DNA of 64,000 bases, from positions 1,054,001-1,118,000 of the forward strand of contig NZ_CP026721.1 of assembly GCF_004117075.1 (NCBI RefSeq). The letters are read 5' to 3'. This document shows, in pieces, positions 9,072 to 19,332 of the stretch; the stretch's first letter is position 1; the number at the start of each line of letters is the position of its first letter. The notes beneath the pieces are model-generated. The model was not told where the DNA came from. It ran no database searches and was given only the letters and a program-made list of their open reading frames with translations. A program made the position numbers and the translations under genes. Origin of the DNA: Fervidobacterium changbaicum. GTDB lineage: Bacteria; Thermotogota; Thermotogae; Thermotogales; Fervidobacteriaceae.

Positions 9072-11825
9072 TTAGTCAAAAAGTCCATATTTCTTTGTAT
9101 TTCTTACTTCCTCTCTTAAACGCTCCTTACCTGCAAGGAAACCATCGAGAAGTTTCTTTTCTTTACTCTCATTAGGCAATGTCTCTGATATCGCTTGAGC
9201 AACCCGATAAAAAGCCTCACTTTCACCATATCCCGTTTCTTTAAGTACTATTAACATGTCGTCTCTCTTACCTTTCTCCCATAGCAAGAGTACATGATGC
9301 AACACATCGATAAGTTCGGTGGAATCTTTCAAGTCCTCTATATTCCTCTCATGGGGGCCGAGGACTCTTATAAATTCTTTCTCCCTCTTTATAAACCCCT
9401 TCCTATTCCACTCGGAAGCAAGGTCTATACCACAACTTGTAGCCAGTTTTCTTGCCTCGTCGAATGGAACTTTCGCTTCGCCAAAGTTCCAACGGTAAAG
9501 CACATAAAACCTTGTCAGCTCCGAAATTTCCCCTGCAAAACCATTATGCAATATTTGGTGCACCGCAAAATCAGTTGCTATCTTTCGAACATCCTCAAGA
9601 AGCCTATCCGCGCGGATGATGTTCCCCTCATAGTCCATCACCTTTTCGTATTTGCCAAAAACCTCTATTGCTGAACCAATCGCAGCTATGAAGAAGTCCG
9701 CTCCACCAATTCCCTCTGCCCACAGTCGTTCCAGTTTTCTGGTCAAATGATTTTTCAGTTCCTCTCTCACATTGTTATAAAAACCTACTGGTTCTCTTTC
9801 TATTTTTCTTGCAACAATGTAGATGGAGGATGCTAGCGTAGCAGATTCTTGAGCTCGAAGTCTTGTTTGCATCTCCGTATTGATGGGGTAGGCAGCTGTG
9901 ATAACTAAACCTGAATCGAGGAGAGAATTAATAAGTGTCTCCCATCCTTGTGTTGATTTGTGAGCATAAACGATAACTGCAATACCATTTGGTTTCAAAA
10001 CACGGTGTATCTCTTGGAAAGCTTTCTTTAGCATTGACTCAAAGAATTTTTTGCCTGCTTCCTTCCCACCTTCTTTGTGAGAATAAGCTACGATCTCCTG
10101 AGATTTTGGTGTCAGGGGTGTTGAGAATAACTCAGGGTACAGATCACCGATACTACGCTTTAACCAGACGTAAAAGAAATCGGAAAGATGAGAATATGGC
10201 ACATTGTCGTAATATGGTGGATCAGTGAATACAGCATCAAAAAAGTTGTCCAAATAAGGAAGTGAAGTAGCACTTGCTTGTGTTACAACCGGAAGAACAT
10301 CAGTCATAGAATCATTGGCCAACAATCCTGAACTTTTTGGACTTTGCGAGCAGTGGTAAATAACGTTTAAATTATATTCTACCGAATTCAACCAGTCACC
10401 GGTAGATCCACTAAATGGATTGGATTCAAAATAGTCCCAAACCATTGGTAAAGCTTGGCGACTGAAAGAACCAGCAATAGTTTCTTTAGTATTTGCCCAT
10501 CTGCTAATCGTATTATTCTTCTCTGCTATATTATCTATGCTAATTGCGAGATAGCTTGCTACTGCTTTCGCATATTCTCTATCCACGCCAATAGCAAGCA
10601 TCCTTCTATATACCTCTTTCACCTTTTCTAAAAATACAATGAGTGCAAGTTTTTGCCGAGAGTTAAAGAGGTCTCCCCACTTGAGAAAACCATACCGTTG
10701 AATCCTGAATCCTAAAGTCTCTTTAGGAGGCAACGGTTCATCAGGAACAGGATCCATTCCCCATTCTTCCATCAGTTTTCTCCTTTTCTCTTTCATATAT
10801 TCTTCGGCTTCCATGAAGGCTTTAAGATCCTGTGCGGTTGCTAAGCGGTAGACTTTCCCCTGACTTCCTGGGCTTTCTAAAATCACCGCTATCATTCTTT
10901 CGCCAGACTTTCCTTCCTGAAATAGTCTCCTTGTCGTGTCGTCGTCAATTACCGATCCGCAAACAGGACAAGTTACTACTGCTCTGGAAACTGTACCGTT
11001 ATCGGGATCAAAAACCTTTGGCATCTCTTCATATCCATCGCCGACTATCTTAAATTTCACATCCTTACCCTCGACATATGGAAACAGTGCGACTTTCTTG
11101 TTACTCTTTCTCACAAGCCAGTATTGTCTTATCAGAGGTATCTCAGCACCACATGAAGGATTTTGACAAGGGATTGTTCTTGCCCATGTGTATCCAACCG
11201 GGATGCTTCCATCCGGGTCATGTGGATAAAATTTTCCAATTTCTTTCCTTGCCTCCTCCAAGACCCACTCTGCCCAATATCGAACGTCTTCAACAAGAAC
11301 ATTATCCACGTTCACTTTTCTTCTTACTTTTGTTCCGAATTCTTCTACTTCCTTCTCAACTTCACCCTTTTTTCCGTACTTTATGGGATACTCAAGGGTA
11401 CATTTTTGAATAAACACAGCAACGGGGTTCAAATCATTTGAATAAACCTCACAGCCAATGCGAAGAGCCTCAAGAGGAATTGAGCCACCCCCACCAAATG
11501 GGTCAATCACCTTTGGGGGGGTTCCACCGTTGGCTTCGAGAATATCTTTTCTCACCTTATATATCAAATCCTTCCTCAACGAATTCTCCCATTTGGACAG
11601 TTCGATAATGAAGTGTCTTTTCTTCTCCCATTCTTCAATCTCATTAGGTGCCGGAATTAGCGCAGCATAGCTTGTCGCACGTGAAGCCGCCAGCGGACGT
11701 CTTGCCCACCAAATGTGTAGGGTAGAAATATGACCTTGCCGAATGCTTTTTTCCCTTGCGGATTCAGCACTTACCTCCCTCACTGGGAAGGACTCTTCTA
11801 TGAACCTTCTATCTTTCTTATCCAT
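9072..11825 (-). CDS. DUF1156-family DNA methyltransferase (anti-phage-associated)
   Basis: 917 residues. The N-terminal DUF1156 block (ESFPVREVSAESAREKSIR, HIWWARRPLAASRA) is followed by the SAM-binding motif DPFGGGGSIP (residues 108-117) and the catalytic N6-adenine/N4-cytosine motif DPPYYD starting at residue 535. A zinc-ribbon-like pair, CQNPSCG and CPVCGS, lies between them. It most likely methylates host DNA so that the linked helicase/ATPase can tell self from foreign DNA. That role is inferred from the operon; the methylase fold is visible directly. Start ATG 11825 follows GAGGAAAAAAG. No separate restriction endonuclease gene is present. Confidence 0.88.
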   Translation of the reverse strand: MDKKDRRFIEESFPVREVSAESAREKSIRQGHISTLHIWWARRPLAASRATSYAALIPAPNEIEEWEKKRHFIIELSKWENSLRKDLIYKVRKDILEANGGTPPKVIDPFGGGGSIPLEALRIGCEVYSNDLNPVAVFIQKCTLEYPIKYGKKGEVEKEVEEFGTKVRRKVNVDNVLVEDVRYWAEWVLEEARKEIGKFYPHDPDGSIPVGYTWARTIPCQNPSCGAEIPLIRQYWLVRKSNKKVALFPYVEGKDVKFKIVGDGYEEMPKVFDPDNGTVSRAVVTCPVCGSVIDDDTTRRLFQEGKSGERMIAVILESPGSQGKVYRLATAQDLKAFMEAEEYMKEKRRKLMEEWGMDPVPDEPLPPKETLGFRIQRYGFLKWGDLFNSRQKLALIVFLEKVKEVYRRMLAIGVDREYAKAVASYLAISIDNIAEKNNTISRWANTKETIAGSFSRQALPMVWDYFESNPFSGSTGDWLNSVEYNLNVIYHCSQSPKSSGLLANDSMTDVLPVVTQASATSLPYLDNFFDAVFTDPPYYDNVPYSHLSDFFYVWLKRSIGDLYPELFSTPLTPKSQEIVAYSHKEGGKEAGKKFFESMLKKAFQEIHRVLKPNGIAVIVYAHKSTQGWETLINSLLDSGLVITAAYPINTEMQTRLRAQESATLASSIYIVARKIEREPVGFYNNVREELKNHLTRKLERLWAEGIGGADFFIAAIGSAIEVFGKYEKVMDYEGNIIRADRLLEDVRKIATDFAVHQILHNGFAGEISELTRFYVLYRWNFGEAKVPFDEARKLATSCGIDLASEWNRKGFIKREKEFIRVLGPHERNIEDLKDSTELIDVLHHVLLLWEKGKRDDMLIVLKETGYGESEAFYRVAQAISETLPNESKEKKLLDGFLAGKERLREEVRNTKKYGLFD

Positions 11826-11919
11826 CGTGCTTTTTTCCTCCTTTAGACTTCTTTCAAATCTTGATGATTCCGTTTATGCAAATGTTGTTGCACTAAGAAA
11901 AATACGATTCATGGTTCAT

Positions 11920-14900
11920 TTAAGACACCTTGTTACCCTTTTTAGATATCTCACCACTTTCTACAACATACCTCACTATTTCTATCTTTTCAACCGCAGC
12001 AAGCCTTTCTGCAGGATTTTGGATTATGTAAAGTTCCGGTGAGGTTGCAGCATTAAGCACTACGTACAAATAATAATCATCTTTAAACCTTTGCGCTTTA
12101 AACCATTCATTTTGCGTGAGTGCTACGTCTCCTACTCCTGCTCTCGCTTTCACTTCTATGTACCTTACTTTCCCATCTTTATCTTTCGAACGTATATCGA
12201 AACCAAGATTTTGCGATGATACATCCTCTGGGATTCTGCCATTTCTGATTTCGTACTCCATCGCTACTCTTATACCTATGGCTTCAATCTCCGCATCGCT
12301 TTTCATGGAATTGTCGATTCCTTCCATCGGCTTTACTCTGACAATCCCTACAAACTTTGGCATACTTATACTCAAAGCCTTCTCCTGCTGTATCAATTTT
12401 TTCAGTTTGTCTAGAGCCTTCTCATATTCAGACTTTCTTTCTCTTTTGTTGCTTATCACAATGTCTACATCTTCGCCTTTATCCTTGCGCTCATATAACG
12501 AGATTAACTCGTCGTCAAGCTTAACAATTAGGTACTCAAGCGATTTGACTCCGTATTTTTCCTTTATCTGTGCCTGACGCCCTCGTTCTTTGAGAAGTTC
12601 TTGCTTGTAGCCTTCAAGTTCTGAAAGGACAACTTCCAGTGTTCTTCTTTTGAGTTCTTCAATATCAACAGGCTCTTCTTGTTGTGGTTCACCTTCGCGT
12701 AAATCCCAAATGATGGCAGGTGAAATCGGCACAACTTGTTTGTCATCGACGTAGAACGAAAAGAGCCTTTTTCCAGCAGTACTACCCGTCCCGTCCTCTA
12801 TTTCTCCTTCGTAGAATAAAATGTATCCATTGAGCTTTCCATCCGGGTCGTAGAATGTCGCACCTCTGGTCAGAGAGTTCATAAAGTTTCTTTCTACCCA
12901 AGTAAGAAGAGCCTCGAAAAGAGGGTGCCCAAAAGAGACAAATTCTGCGTCTGGATTTTTGAAAGCAAGGTTTTTATCAAACGTGATCTTCGGATATCTT
13001 CTCATCACTAAACCGTGTTTCTTTTTAAATTCATCTTCCTCAGCAATTTTTCTTATTTCAAAAGGTACAGATTCAATGGCTAGGAATCCGTCCTTTCTAT
13101 CTTTTATCTTTCCCTCTGCTCTTTCGAACGCCCTTTTGAAATAATTCTCGGGGTATTCCGGAACCAGCTTCCTCTCTTCCGCCTGCTGAGCCATTTCTTT
13201 TATGCGCGTGTAATCTATGTATTGCGTGGCAAGAGTTTCACCAAGGTTTTCCTTGATCCTCGCTATATAATCTTCGTCCACTGTTATCTCTATTTCCTTC
13301 AAAATATCATCAAGATTCCTCGCATTTGCCGCAGCTTCAACTAAAAGCTGCGCTAAATTCTTGTCGTACAATACCTCGCTGAGCACATCAAAAACCTTGT
13401 CTGTTCCAAGAGCTTGCTTTATTTCTTCGAGCTTTTGGAACAACCTGCTCAAAACCTTCCCCTCTCGCGTATCTTCGGCAACTAAGTTGAAGACAAAGAC
13501 TTCTCGTTGCTGGCCATAACGATGGATTCTTCCCATTCTTTGTTCAAGGCGGTTCGGATTCCATGGGATGTCGTAGTTAATCATTAAATTGCAAAACTGA
13601 AGGTTTATACCCTCTCCTGCTGCTTCCGTTGCAACCATTATTTCGGTCTCGTTTTTGAAAATGGATTCCGCCCTTATCCTGTCTTCAAGTTTCATGCCAC
13701 CGTGAATTGTATTTACTTTATAGCCCCAATTCCTAATCTTGCTTTCAAGGTACTCGAGCGTATCCTTAGATTCTGTGAAAATCAAGATTTTCCTTTGCTT
13801 AGGATCGCTGTATTTACTACTCAACTCCTCCAGGGATTTCTTTAGTTCTTTGAGTTTGATTTCCTGTTCGCTTTGAATAATCTCACTTGCAAGCTGAATA
13901 AGTTCCTCCAGTGTCTTGACCTCCTCTCTAAGTTCCTCTCTATTTTCTGCAAGACTTAAGGTTTCCCATTTTTCTTCTTCCTTCCATCTATCTTCTTCAG
14001 CCATGTCTTCTATATTTTCGAAATCTATATATTCGTTATTGCCTCTGCGAGTATAGTCAGCATTTAACAGTTCTTCCAGCCTTTTCTTTCTTCTCTCCAA
14101 CGATTTCAAAAGTGCATACGTACTTGAGGCAAATCTCCTTTGAAGAATCACTAAAGCAAAGGCAACGTTTCTTTTTTTCTCCTTTGCGAGAGCCTTATTG
14201 TACTGTGTGTTCACATATTCTGATAACTTATTATAGAGGTTCTTCTCTTTCGGAGAACTTATACCAAGGTTGAAGGAAATTGTTTTTACATGTCTCGGAA
14301 GGAACAAAGGCTTACCTTCAAAATCTTTCAAATCTTCCTTTTTGCGCCTTATGAAAAGGGGATTATCCTTATTCTCAATGGACTGCTTGATCATCTCATT
14401 AGAGGCGAAAAATCCAGGTTCAAGCAGGTCGAGAAATAATCTGAAATTCTCGGGGTCCCCTTTATGAGGCGTAGCGGTTAGGAAGAGCAGGTGGTCAGTT
14501 ATCCTTGAAAGCACTTCTCCTAATCTGTACCTGTCGGTCTTTTCAGTTTTGTCTCCATAGCGATAGGCACTCATTTTATGTGCTTCGTCAACGATTATCA
14601 AATCAAATCTTGAAGAACTCAAGGATGGGAGAATGTCTTCCCTCTTTGCAAAGTCTATGGATGTAATTATCTGGTTCTCGCGATCCCATACATTTACGCC
14701 ATACATAGAATCCATAATGTTCCTATCTACTATCACAAAGTCTTCTTCAAATTTTTCCTTTAACTCTCTTCTCCATTGATCTTTCAAATGACCAGGTGCT
14801 ACAATAAGAATCCTTTTGATTAGTTGACGTAGTTTCAGTTCTTTTATAATCAAGCCAGCCATTATGGTCTTTCCAGCTCCAGGGTCGTCAGCAATTAGGA

Positions 14901-15270
14901 ATCTTATTCTTGGGAGTTTTAAAACATATCCGTACACTGCTTCTATCTGATGCGGCAGTGGGTCTATCTTTGAGATGCTCACCGCAAGGAGGGGATCGTA
15001 CATAGACGCAAAACGGTAGCGAATAGTCTCTATTGCAAGAAACACTTTCCAAGCTTCTTCCGAAAAATCTACTCTTCTGTTGATGACAACTGTTTTCTCA
15101 AATTCCTCTTTTGTAATTAGTTGATCAATATGCTTTCGAGAAAACTTACCAGCACCAACAATTCGTACGTAGTTGCCAATTTCTTCAACTGAATTGACAA
15201 TCACTGTCTCGTTCCAGTTAGGTATTTCTATTTCGTCACCCGATTTGATAATTGTCCAGATGTCAGACAT
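11920..15270 (-). CDS. SNF2-type helicase with C-terminal DUF3883-like nuclease-fold region
   Basis: 1116 residues. Superfamily 2 motifs: ADDPGAGKTIMAG (P-loop, residues 128-138), DEAH (228-231), and the C-terminal half with GEGINLQFCNLMINYD and QRMGRIHRYGQ. The last 150 residues carry a restriction-like core with IEVKAR (E1039, K1041) after FDIRSKDKDGK, as in DUF3883. First gene of the operon; start ATG 15270 follows GGGGGGATT. A TGCTATAAT box at 15449-15457 may be its promoter. It is related to the DrmD/HepA-like helicases of defence islands. Calling the operon DISARM-like is an inference, because DrmA, DrmB and DrmC are absent. Confidence 0.85.
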   Translation of the reverse strand: MSDIWTIIKSGDEIEIPNWNETVIVNSVEEIGNYVRIVGAGKFSRKHIDQLITKEEFEKTVVINRRVDFSEEAWKVFLAIETIRYRFASMYDPLLAVSISKIDPLPHQIEAVYGYVLKLPRIRFLIADDPGAGKTIMAGLIIKELKLRQLIKRILIVAPGHLKDQWRRELKEKFEEDFVIVDRNIMDSMYGVNVWDRENQIITSIDFAKREDILPSLSSSRFDLIIVDEAHKMSAYRYGDKTEKTDRYRLGEVLSRITDHLLFLTATPHKGDPENFRLFLDLLEPGFFASNEMIKQSIENKDNPLFIRRKKEDLKDFEGKPLFLPRHVKTISFNLGISSPKEKNLYNKLSEYVNTQYNKALAKEKKRNVAFALVILQRRFASSTYALLKSLERRKKRLEELLNADYTRRGNNEYIDFENIEDMAEEDRWKEEEKWETLSLAENREELREEVKTLEELIQLASEIIQSEQEIKLKELKKSLEELSSKYSDPKQRKILIFTESKDTLEYLESKIRNWGYKVNTIHGGMKLEDRIRAESIFKNETEIMVATEAAGEGINLQFCNLMINYDIPWNPNRLEQRMGRIHRYGQQREVFVFNLVAEDTREGKVLSRLFQKLEEIKQALGTDKVFDVLSEVLYDKNLAQLLVEAAANARNLDDILKEIEITVDEDYIARIKENLGETLATQYIDYTRIKEMAQQAEERKLVPEYPENYFKRAFERAEGKIKDRKDGFLAIESVPFEIRKIAEEDEFKKKHGLVMRRYPKITFDKNLAFKNPDAEFVSFGHPLFEALLTWVERNFMNSLTRGATFYDPDGKLNGYILFYEGEIEDGTGSTAGKRLFSFYVDDKQVVPISPAIIWDLREGEPQQEEPVDIEELKRRTLEVVLSELEGYKQELLKERGRQAQIKEKYGVKSLEYLIVKLDDELISLYERKDKGEDVDIVISNKRERKSEYEKALDKLKKLIQQEKALSISMPKFVGIVRVKPMEGIDNSMKSDAEIEAIGIRVAMEYEIRNGRIPEDVSSQNLGFDIRSKDKDGKVRYIEVKARAGVGDVALTQNEWFKAQRFKDDYYLYVVLNAATSPELYIIQNPAERLAAVEKIEIVRYVVESGEISKKGNKVS

Positions 15271-15522
15271 TAGAGAATCCCCCCGTGATATTTGAAAAAA
15301 CCGATACCTCGCGAGTAATTTTAGTAGCGATAGAGCCGATATTTAAGTAAATCTTCGACGAAAACAAGAAACCTGTAGGCAGTTGAAAAAATTGCTTTCC
15401 ACAATCATATGTCTAACTTTTTTGTTACGACACACTGTACTACTTTATATTATAGCATACTAAATCTAATGTTTTTACAGTCGGGCAATTTATCAGATGA
15501 CTACTTCTCGTTTTTGAAGCAC
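15271..15522. other. Intergenic leader of the defence operon
   Basis: No gene seen. A minus-strand extended -10 box TGCTATAAT occurs at 15449-15457, about 180 bases upstream of the helicase start. The rest is AT-rich and unremarkable. Confidence 0.4.
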
Positions 15523-15556
15523 AAAAAAGCCCACTCTTCTTGGATGGGCTTTTGAT
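15523..15556 (-). terminator. Terminator after the truncated S9 peptidase copy
   Basis: Stem AAAAGCCCA (15525-15533) / TGGGCTTTT (15545-15553) with an 11-base loop, downstream of the minus-strand stop at 15593. Confidence 0.75.
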
Positions 15557-15592
15557 GAGTTCTTGCCAAACATAATTTGGGGAAGCTCTCGC

Positions 15593-17174
15593 TCACTTAA
15601 GATATTTGTCAAACCACCCTACAATTTCCTTCAACCTTCTCAATCTGTGCAATGGTTTTCCTGACCTGCTCAATTCGTGGTTTTCACCTTTGAATATCAC
15701 CAGCTTTGCTTCAACACCGTGGTATTTGAGCGATGTGAACATCTGGATTGCTTCAACGAGCCAGCAGCGGTAGTCTTCGTCCGAATGTATGAAAAGCGTC
15801 GGTGTTTTGACTTTGTCTGCGTATTTCATCGGTGAGTGCCACCAGAGTTTTTCAAAATCACTCCAAGGTGTTGCCAACTGCTGGTCTTCGACAAAGAAGT
15901 ATCCAATATCCGTCGTTCCGAATTTGCTTATCCAGTTTGAAATGCTTCTTTGGGAAACTGCCGCCTTGAATCTATCCGTATGGCCGATAATCCAGTTGGT
16001 CATAAAGCCGCCGTATGAACCGCCGGTGACACCTATTCTGTTCTCATCGATGAAATCATACCTTGCGATTGCCTCATCTACAAATTGCATTAGGTCTTCG
16101 TAATCCACTGTTCCGTACTTGCCTCGGATGTCTGCAAACTGGTTGCCTCTTCCGTCACTACCACGCGGATTGCAGAACATGACAACGTATCCTTCACTTG
16201 CAAGTAGCTGCATTTCGTGCATGAAGACTTCTCCATAGGCTGTCTTTGGTCCACCGTGGATTTCTAAGATTGCGGGATACTTTTTGTCTGGTTCAAAGTT
16301 GAAAGGTTTCATGACCCAGCCTTCGATGGGTGTACCATCTTTTGTGTTGAACGTGAACCGCTCAGGTCTTGATGTGTACCTTTCTTTTTGCACCCATTCG
16401 TTGAACTGGCTGATTTGTTTTTCTTGTTTTCCAACAAGCTCGTAGATTTCTTGAAGTTTCATATTTCTCAAGCCAACGAAGAACACCTGGCCATTTACAA
16501 CATCAAAACCATCGACCGAACCAGTTTCGAATGTGAGCTGCTCAATCTTCCCAGAGAGGTCTATTCTGAAAAGCTGAGCATCGTGCCATTGCGTGCTCAC
16601 AAAATACAGGTACTTACCATCAATTTTAATAGCTCTGTTCCGACCAAATCTGCAGTCGCTGTTCACACTGTTGCCGATGCTCGCATCAAAATCGGGCGCT
16701 ATCGGTTCTACCCGATTGCTTGAGATATCGAGTATGTAGAATTGCGGATTTTCGTTTATTCCATATCTTCGCATGTCACTTCCAGCGAAGATTACCTTCC
16801 CATCCACAAACTCAGCAAGTTCGTACATGAAGTGGTCGTGGTGAGTCAATTTAATCGATTCATCTTTTTGCGCATCGTAAAGGTACAAATCATTGGGCAT
16901 TTTCATGACGTCTTTGAAGGTGTTGGAAACATACAGGACAGTATTTCCATCGGGGCTGTCAGAGATGTACTCTACGTTGGAATATTCGTCGGTGATGGGG
17001 CTGATTTGTTGGGTTTGAATATTGTATTTGAAAAGTCTCAATCGTTTCTTGTTCGTAAACCCAGAACCGTTTGCCCAGAAAGGTATTTCATCAACGACTT
17101 CGTAGTCTTTTTCTTCTTTCAAAGATTTGAGAAGCTTTTCTTTCTCTTCGCCGTTTAATTTCCAAAACTCACCA
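15593..17174 (-). pseudogene. 5'-truncated copy of the S9 acylaminoacyl peptidase
   Basis: This is a near-identical copy of the gene at 51538-53535, aligned without insertions at a constant offset of 35,945 bases. Homology stops at 17174, inside codons for GEFW, and an in-frame TAA follows upstream, so about 140 N-terminal residues are missing. The catalytic end is intact: GGSYGGF serine motif, HSDEDYR and GENHEL. An internal ATG at 17122 could start a 509-residue product, but that would lack blade(s) of the beta-propeller and has no visible ribosome site. Probably non-functional, or a reservoir for gene conversion with the intact copy. Confidence 0.85.
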
Positions 17175-17520
17175 GCTTTTAGAATGAGATATTATGTCAA
17201 TATACGGTCCAAAAATTGGAATTATGGGCAATGCAAGCCTCTCAGGTAAAATAGCAAATACAATAAATGGAATGGTATTAGTGTACACTGCAACAGAAAA
17301 CATTTTATCCCAAGTTACATACTCTATTCCTATACCAAGGTATGGAATCAAAAAGTAGACGTTTCCAGATTAGAGGAAAAATTCCACCCAGGCCCAGGAG
17401 GGTAATCAAAAAGTCTTGATAAAAATCTTGAAACAAGAAACCAATTACTTGATAAAGAAGCGTCTTATCTTCTTCAGCTTTTGGCAGCAAGAAAGACAGT
17501 GGGAGTATTCCTATCTTAAC
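17175..17520 (-). pseudogene. Remnant of a membrane-protein gene
   Basis: Two overlapping minus-strand frames (17305-17490 and 17169-17351) give hydrophobic peptides: FLITLLGLGGIFPLIW, then MIPYLGIGIEYVTWDKMF and IPFIVFAILPERLALPIIPI. Joined by one frameshift near 17345 they read as one small integral membrane protein. The gene is broken and abuts the truncation point of the peptidase copy. Family not recognised. Confidence 0.4.
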
Positions 17521-17796
17521 CGGGTACTATTTGTTTTGTTTATTTTCTTCATTGAGTGAAAGTTTCGCAGCTACGATAGAGCGCTGAACTGCTTACATCA
17601 CTTTTGAAGAACTAACGAGTGTTAAATAAGCCTTATCGTTGATAAGTCTTAGACGATATTGGAGAAATCCAAAAGATACTTCTTTTCATTCACCCAGGTC
17701 GAGGTTCAAATAACTATCTTTCTATCAAATAAAAAACGACAAAGTACTCACAAACATTTTTGTTGAACACCTTGGTTAGATGTGGTCTTTTAGGTT
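17521..17796. other. Non-coding stretch in the decayed junction
   Basis: No convincing frame, RNA or repeat seen; probably debris of the same rearrangement. Confidence 0.4.
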
Positions 17797-18357
17797 TTAC
17801 TCAATTATCAACCTATCTAAATGATTGAAGGTCGCCACTTTGCGCCAGTCTTTCATCTGAATGTGGACTTTGTCTGAAAGCCCTTTCCAAGTACCGCCCC
17901 ATTCCATACCTAATCTTAACGCAACTTCGCCACATCTTTGCCAAAGTTCATTATTGTTCCACTGAGGTCTGCCATTAACAACCGGAACAAAATCTGCTGC
18001 CAAACCGTAGTTATGTGCTGAAACACGGAGTCTTGTGACAATATATCTATTTTCTTTTTCTCGTAACAAAGGAAGACCTACTTCTTTACGCTTTTCATTT
18101 ACTATCTCTAGTGGTTGTCTCCCTTGAGCATACAAAGCCTGCTGCCTTTTTTTCGAACGCCAAGTTTCATATATCCACACACTGATTCCTTCCTTTGAAC
18201 ACTCTCTAACAAAATCTTCAACATATTTTCTAAATTGATAATTTAAACTACTTAATCCTATCTCCAACTTAACCTCCCAAACAGCTGGTTCCAAGAGTGT
18301 TGGAATTAGAAGAAGAATGATGACCACGATTACTATTTCTGAGCTTGCATATCTCAA
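17797..18357 (-). CDS. Membrane-anchored M15-family peptidoglycan peptidase
   Basis: About 186 residues. An N-terminal hydrophobic segment (IVIVVIILLLIPTLL) is a signal anchor. The M15 domain follows, with YETWRSKKRQQALYAQGR, the zinc motif SAHNYGLAADF (H and D ligands) and HIQM near the end. This is the pattern of VanY/CwlK and L-alanoyl-D-glutamate endolysin-type enzymes that cut peptidoglycan stem peptides. I favour a TTG start at 18357 with GGACGGG eight bases upstream; a TTG at 18381 is also open. A paralogue without anchor is at 56721-57158. It lies in a degraded region but is itself intact. Confidence 0.8.
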   Translation of the reverse strand: MRYASSEIVIVVIILLLIPTLLEPAVWEVKLEIGLSSLNYQFRKYVEDFVRECSKEGISVWIYETWRSKKRQQALYAQGRQPLEIVNEKRKEVGLPLLREKENRYIVTRLRVSAHNYGLAADFVPVVNGRPQWNNNELWQRCGEVALRLGMEWGGTWKGLSDKVHIQMKDWRKVATFNHLDRLIIE

Positions 18358-18433
18358 ATCCTCATCCCGTCCTTTATACAAAGCCTTTCAGAAGTATTTT
18401 ATACCCCACAGCACCTCCTTTCAACAGATGAAA

Positions 18434-18830
18434 TTAAACACAAATGAGTACAAATAATTTAATTAGGAAGAATATAGCATAATAATTGCCATGCTCTCTA
18501 AGGCATAACTTTTCTGGCTCTTGCTGTAGTACATATCCTCCAAAGTGCTCCATTTTATCAATTTCTCGATTTTCAGTTGACACAATAAACTTGAATCTTT
18601 CACCATCTATTGTGATGTAGTGGTATGACGACGAACCTGTGTCTGTTAAAATCGTACTCATGATATGCTACCCTGATTCGGTCAGCGAATCTGAAACTTC
18701 CACGTTTGCGAGCTATTTTACTGATAGTATTGAATAATATTCTTTTGAACTCTTGGTAGTCTGGTGCGGTAATACCGAATGAAGACTATTAATGCAACGT
18801 GACATCGAACTCCCCGCGGCAATTATCAAG
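18434..18830 (-). pseudogene. Frameshifted remnant, possibly of a transposase
   Basis: Reading leftward, a frame from about 18805 gives FGITAPDYQEFKRILF ... RVAYHEYDF and stops near 18615. A second frame from ATG 18661 continues with DGERFKFIVSTENREID and HFGGYVL. One frameshift would join them. The FIVST ... FGGYVL spacing faintly recalls DDE transposases of the IS4/IS1634 kind, but I cannot establish this. No function assigned. Confidence 0.3.
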
Positions 18831-18848
18831 CTCATCTAAATATCTCAG

Positions 18849-19133
18849 TCAAATATAAAGTATCTTCTCATATGCTTCGTCAAATTCTTCGTCTGTGCTG
18901 ACAAACAAAGCAAGAATTTCATAGTTGTATTTATCAGTCACTGTATCAAGCAAAAGCTTGGGTTCACGGAAAGCATTTACTACTTCATCAATCACAAATT
19001 CTACTATTGGGATAATATCTTTAAACTTCTTCAAATACCTTATAGCCTTATTCGTACACTTCACACCGTAACTTTCAGCCAGTGCAATCAGCCCGCTGAG
19101 TGCTACGATATCTCTGTACGGCCAGAACGCCAT
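18849..19133 (-). CDS. Small hypothetical protein
   Basis: 94 codons from ATG 19133, ending EAYEKILYI. Predicted to be mostly helical with an acidic tail. GGGAG lies one base from the ATG, too close for a normal ribosome site, so it may be a 5'-truncated fragment of a larger gene, as are its neighbours. Not recognised. Confidence 0.3.
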   Translation of the reverse strand: MAFWPYRDIVALSGLIALAESYGVKCTNKAIRYLKKFKDIIPIVEFVIDEVVNAFREPKLLLDTVTDKYNYEILALFVSTDEEFDEAYEKILYI

Positions 19134-19183
19134 ACTCCCACATTCCCCGATAATGTGTAGGTTTTCAGATATATGACCTGCGC

Positions 19184-19332
19184 GTTTCCATCTCTTTCAG
19201 AGAGAAGTGCCTTTCCTACCTACATAGAGTACTTGCAACGGTTCGAGGCAAACGGAGAAAATTTCCATCTCTTTCAGAGAGAAGTGCCTTTCCTACTTTA
19301 ATAGAACAAAAACACAGCGTCACCGTGCAAGC
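19184..19332 (-). CRISPR. Two 36-bp repeats of a different CRISPR family at the distal end of array 1
   Basis: Copies at 19184-19219 and 19261-19296 are identical except for the first base. They are separated by a 41-base spacer and joined to array 1 through a 36-base spacer (19297-19332). On the plus strand they begin TTTCCATCTCTTTCAGAGAG and end CCTTTCCTAC. In crRNA sense they end GAGATGGAAAC (or T for the second copy), sharing the last nine bases with the main 30-bp repeat, but the rest differs. Confidence 0.75.

Noticed and set aside
12564-12746. 60-codon minus-strand frame inside the helicase gene
   Set aside because: Shadow of the long helicase frame on the same strand.
15593-17122. 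Truncated S9 peptidase as a functional 509-residue enzyme
   Set aside because: An in-frame stop precedes the homology break, no ribosome site supports the internal ATG, and part of the propeller is lost.
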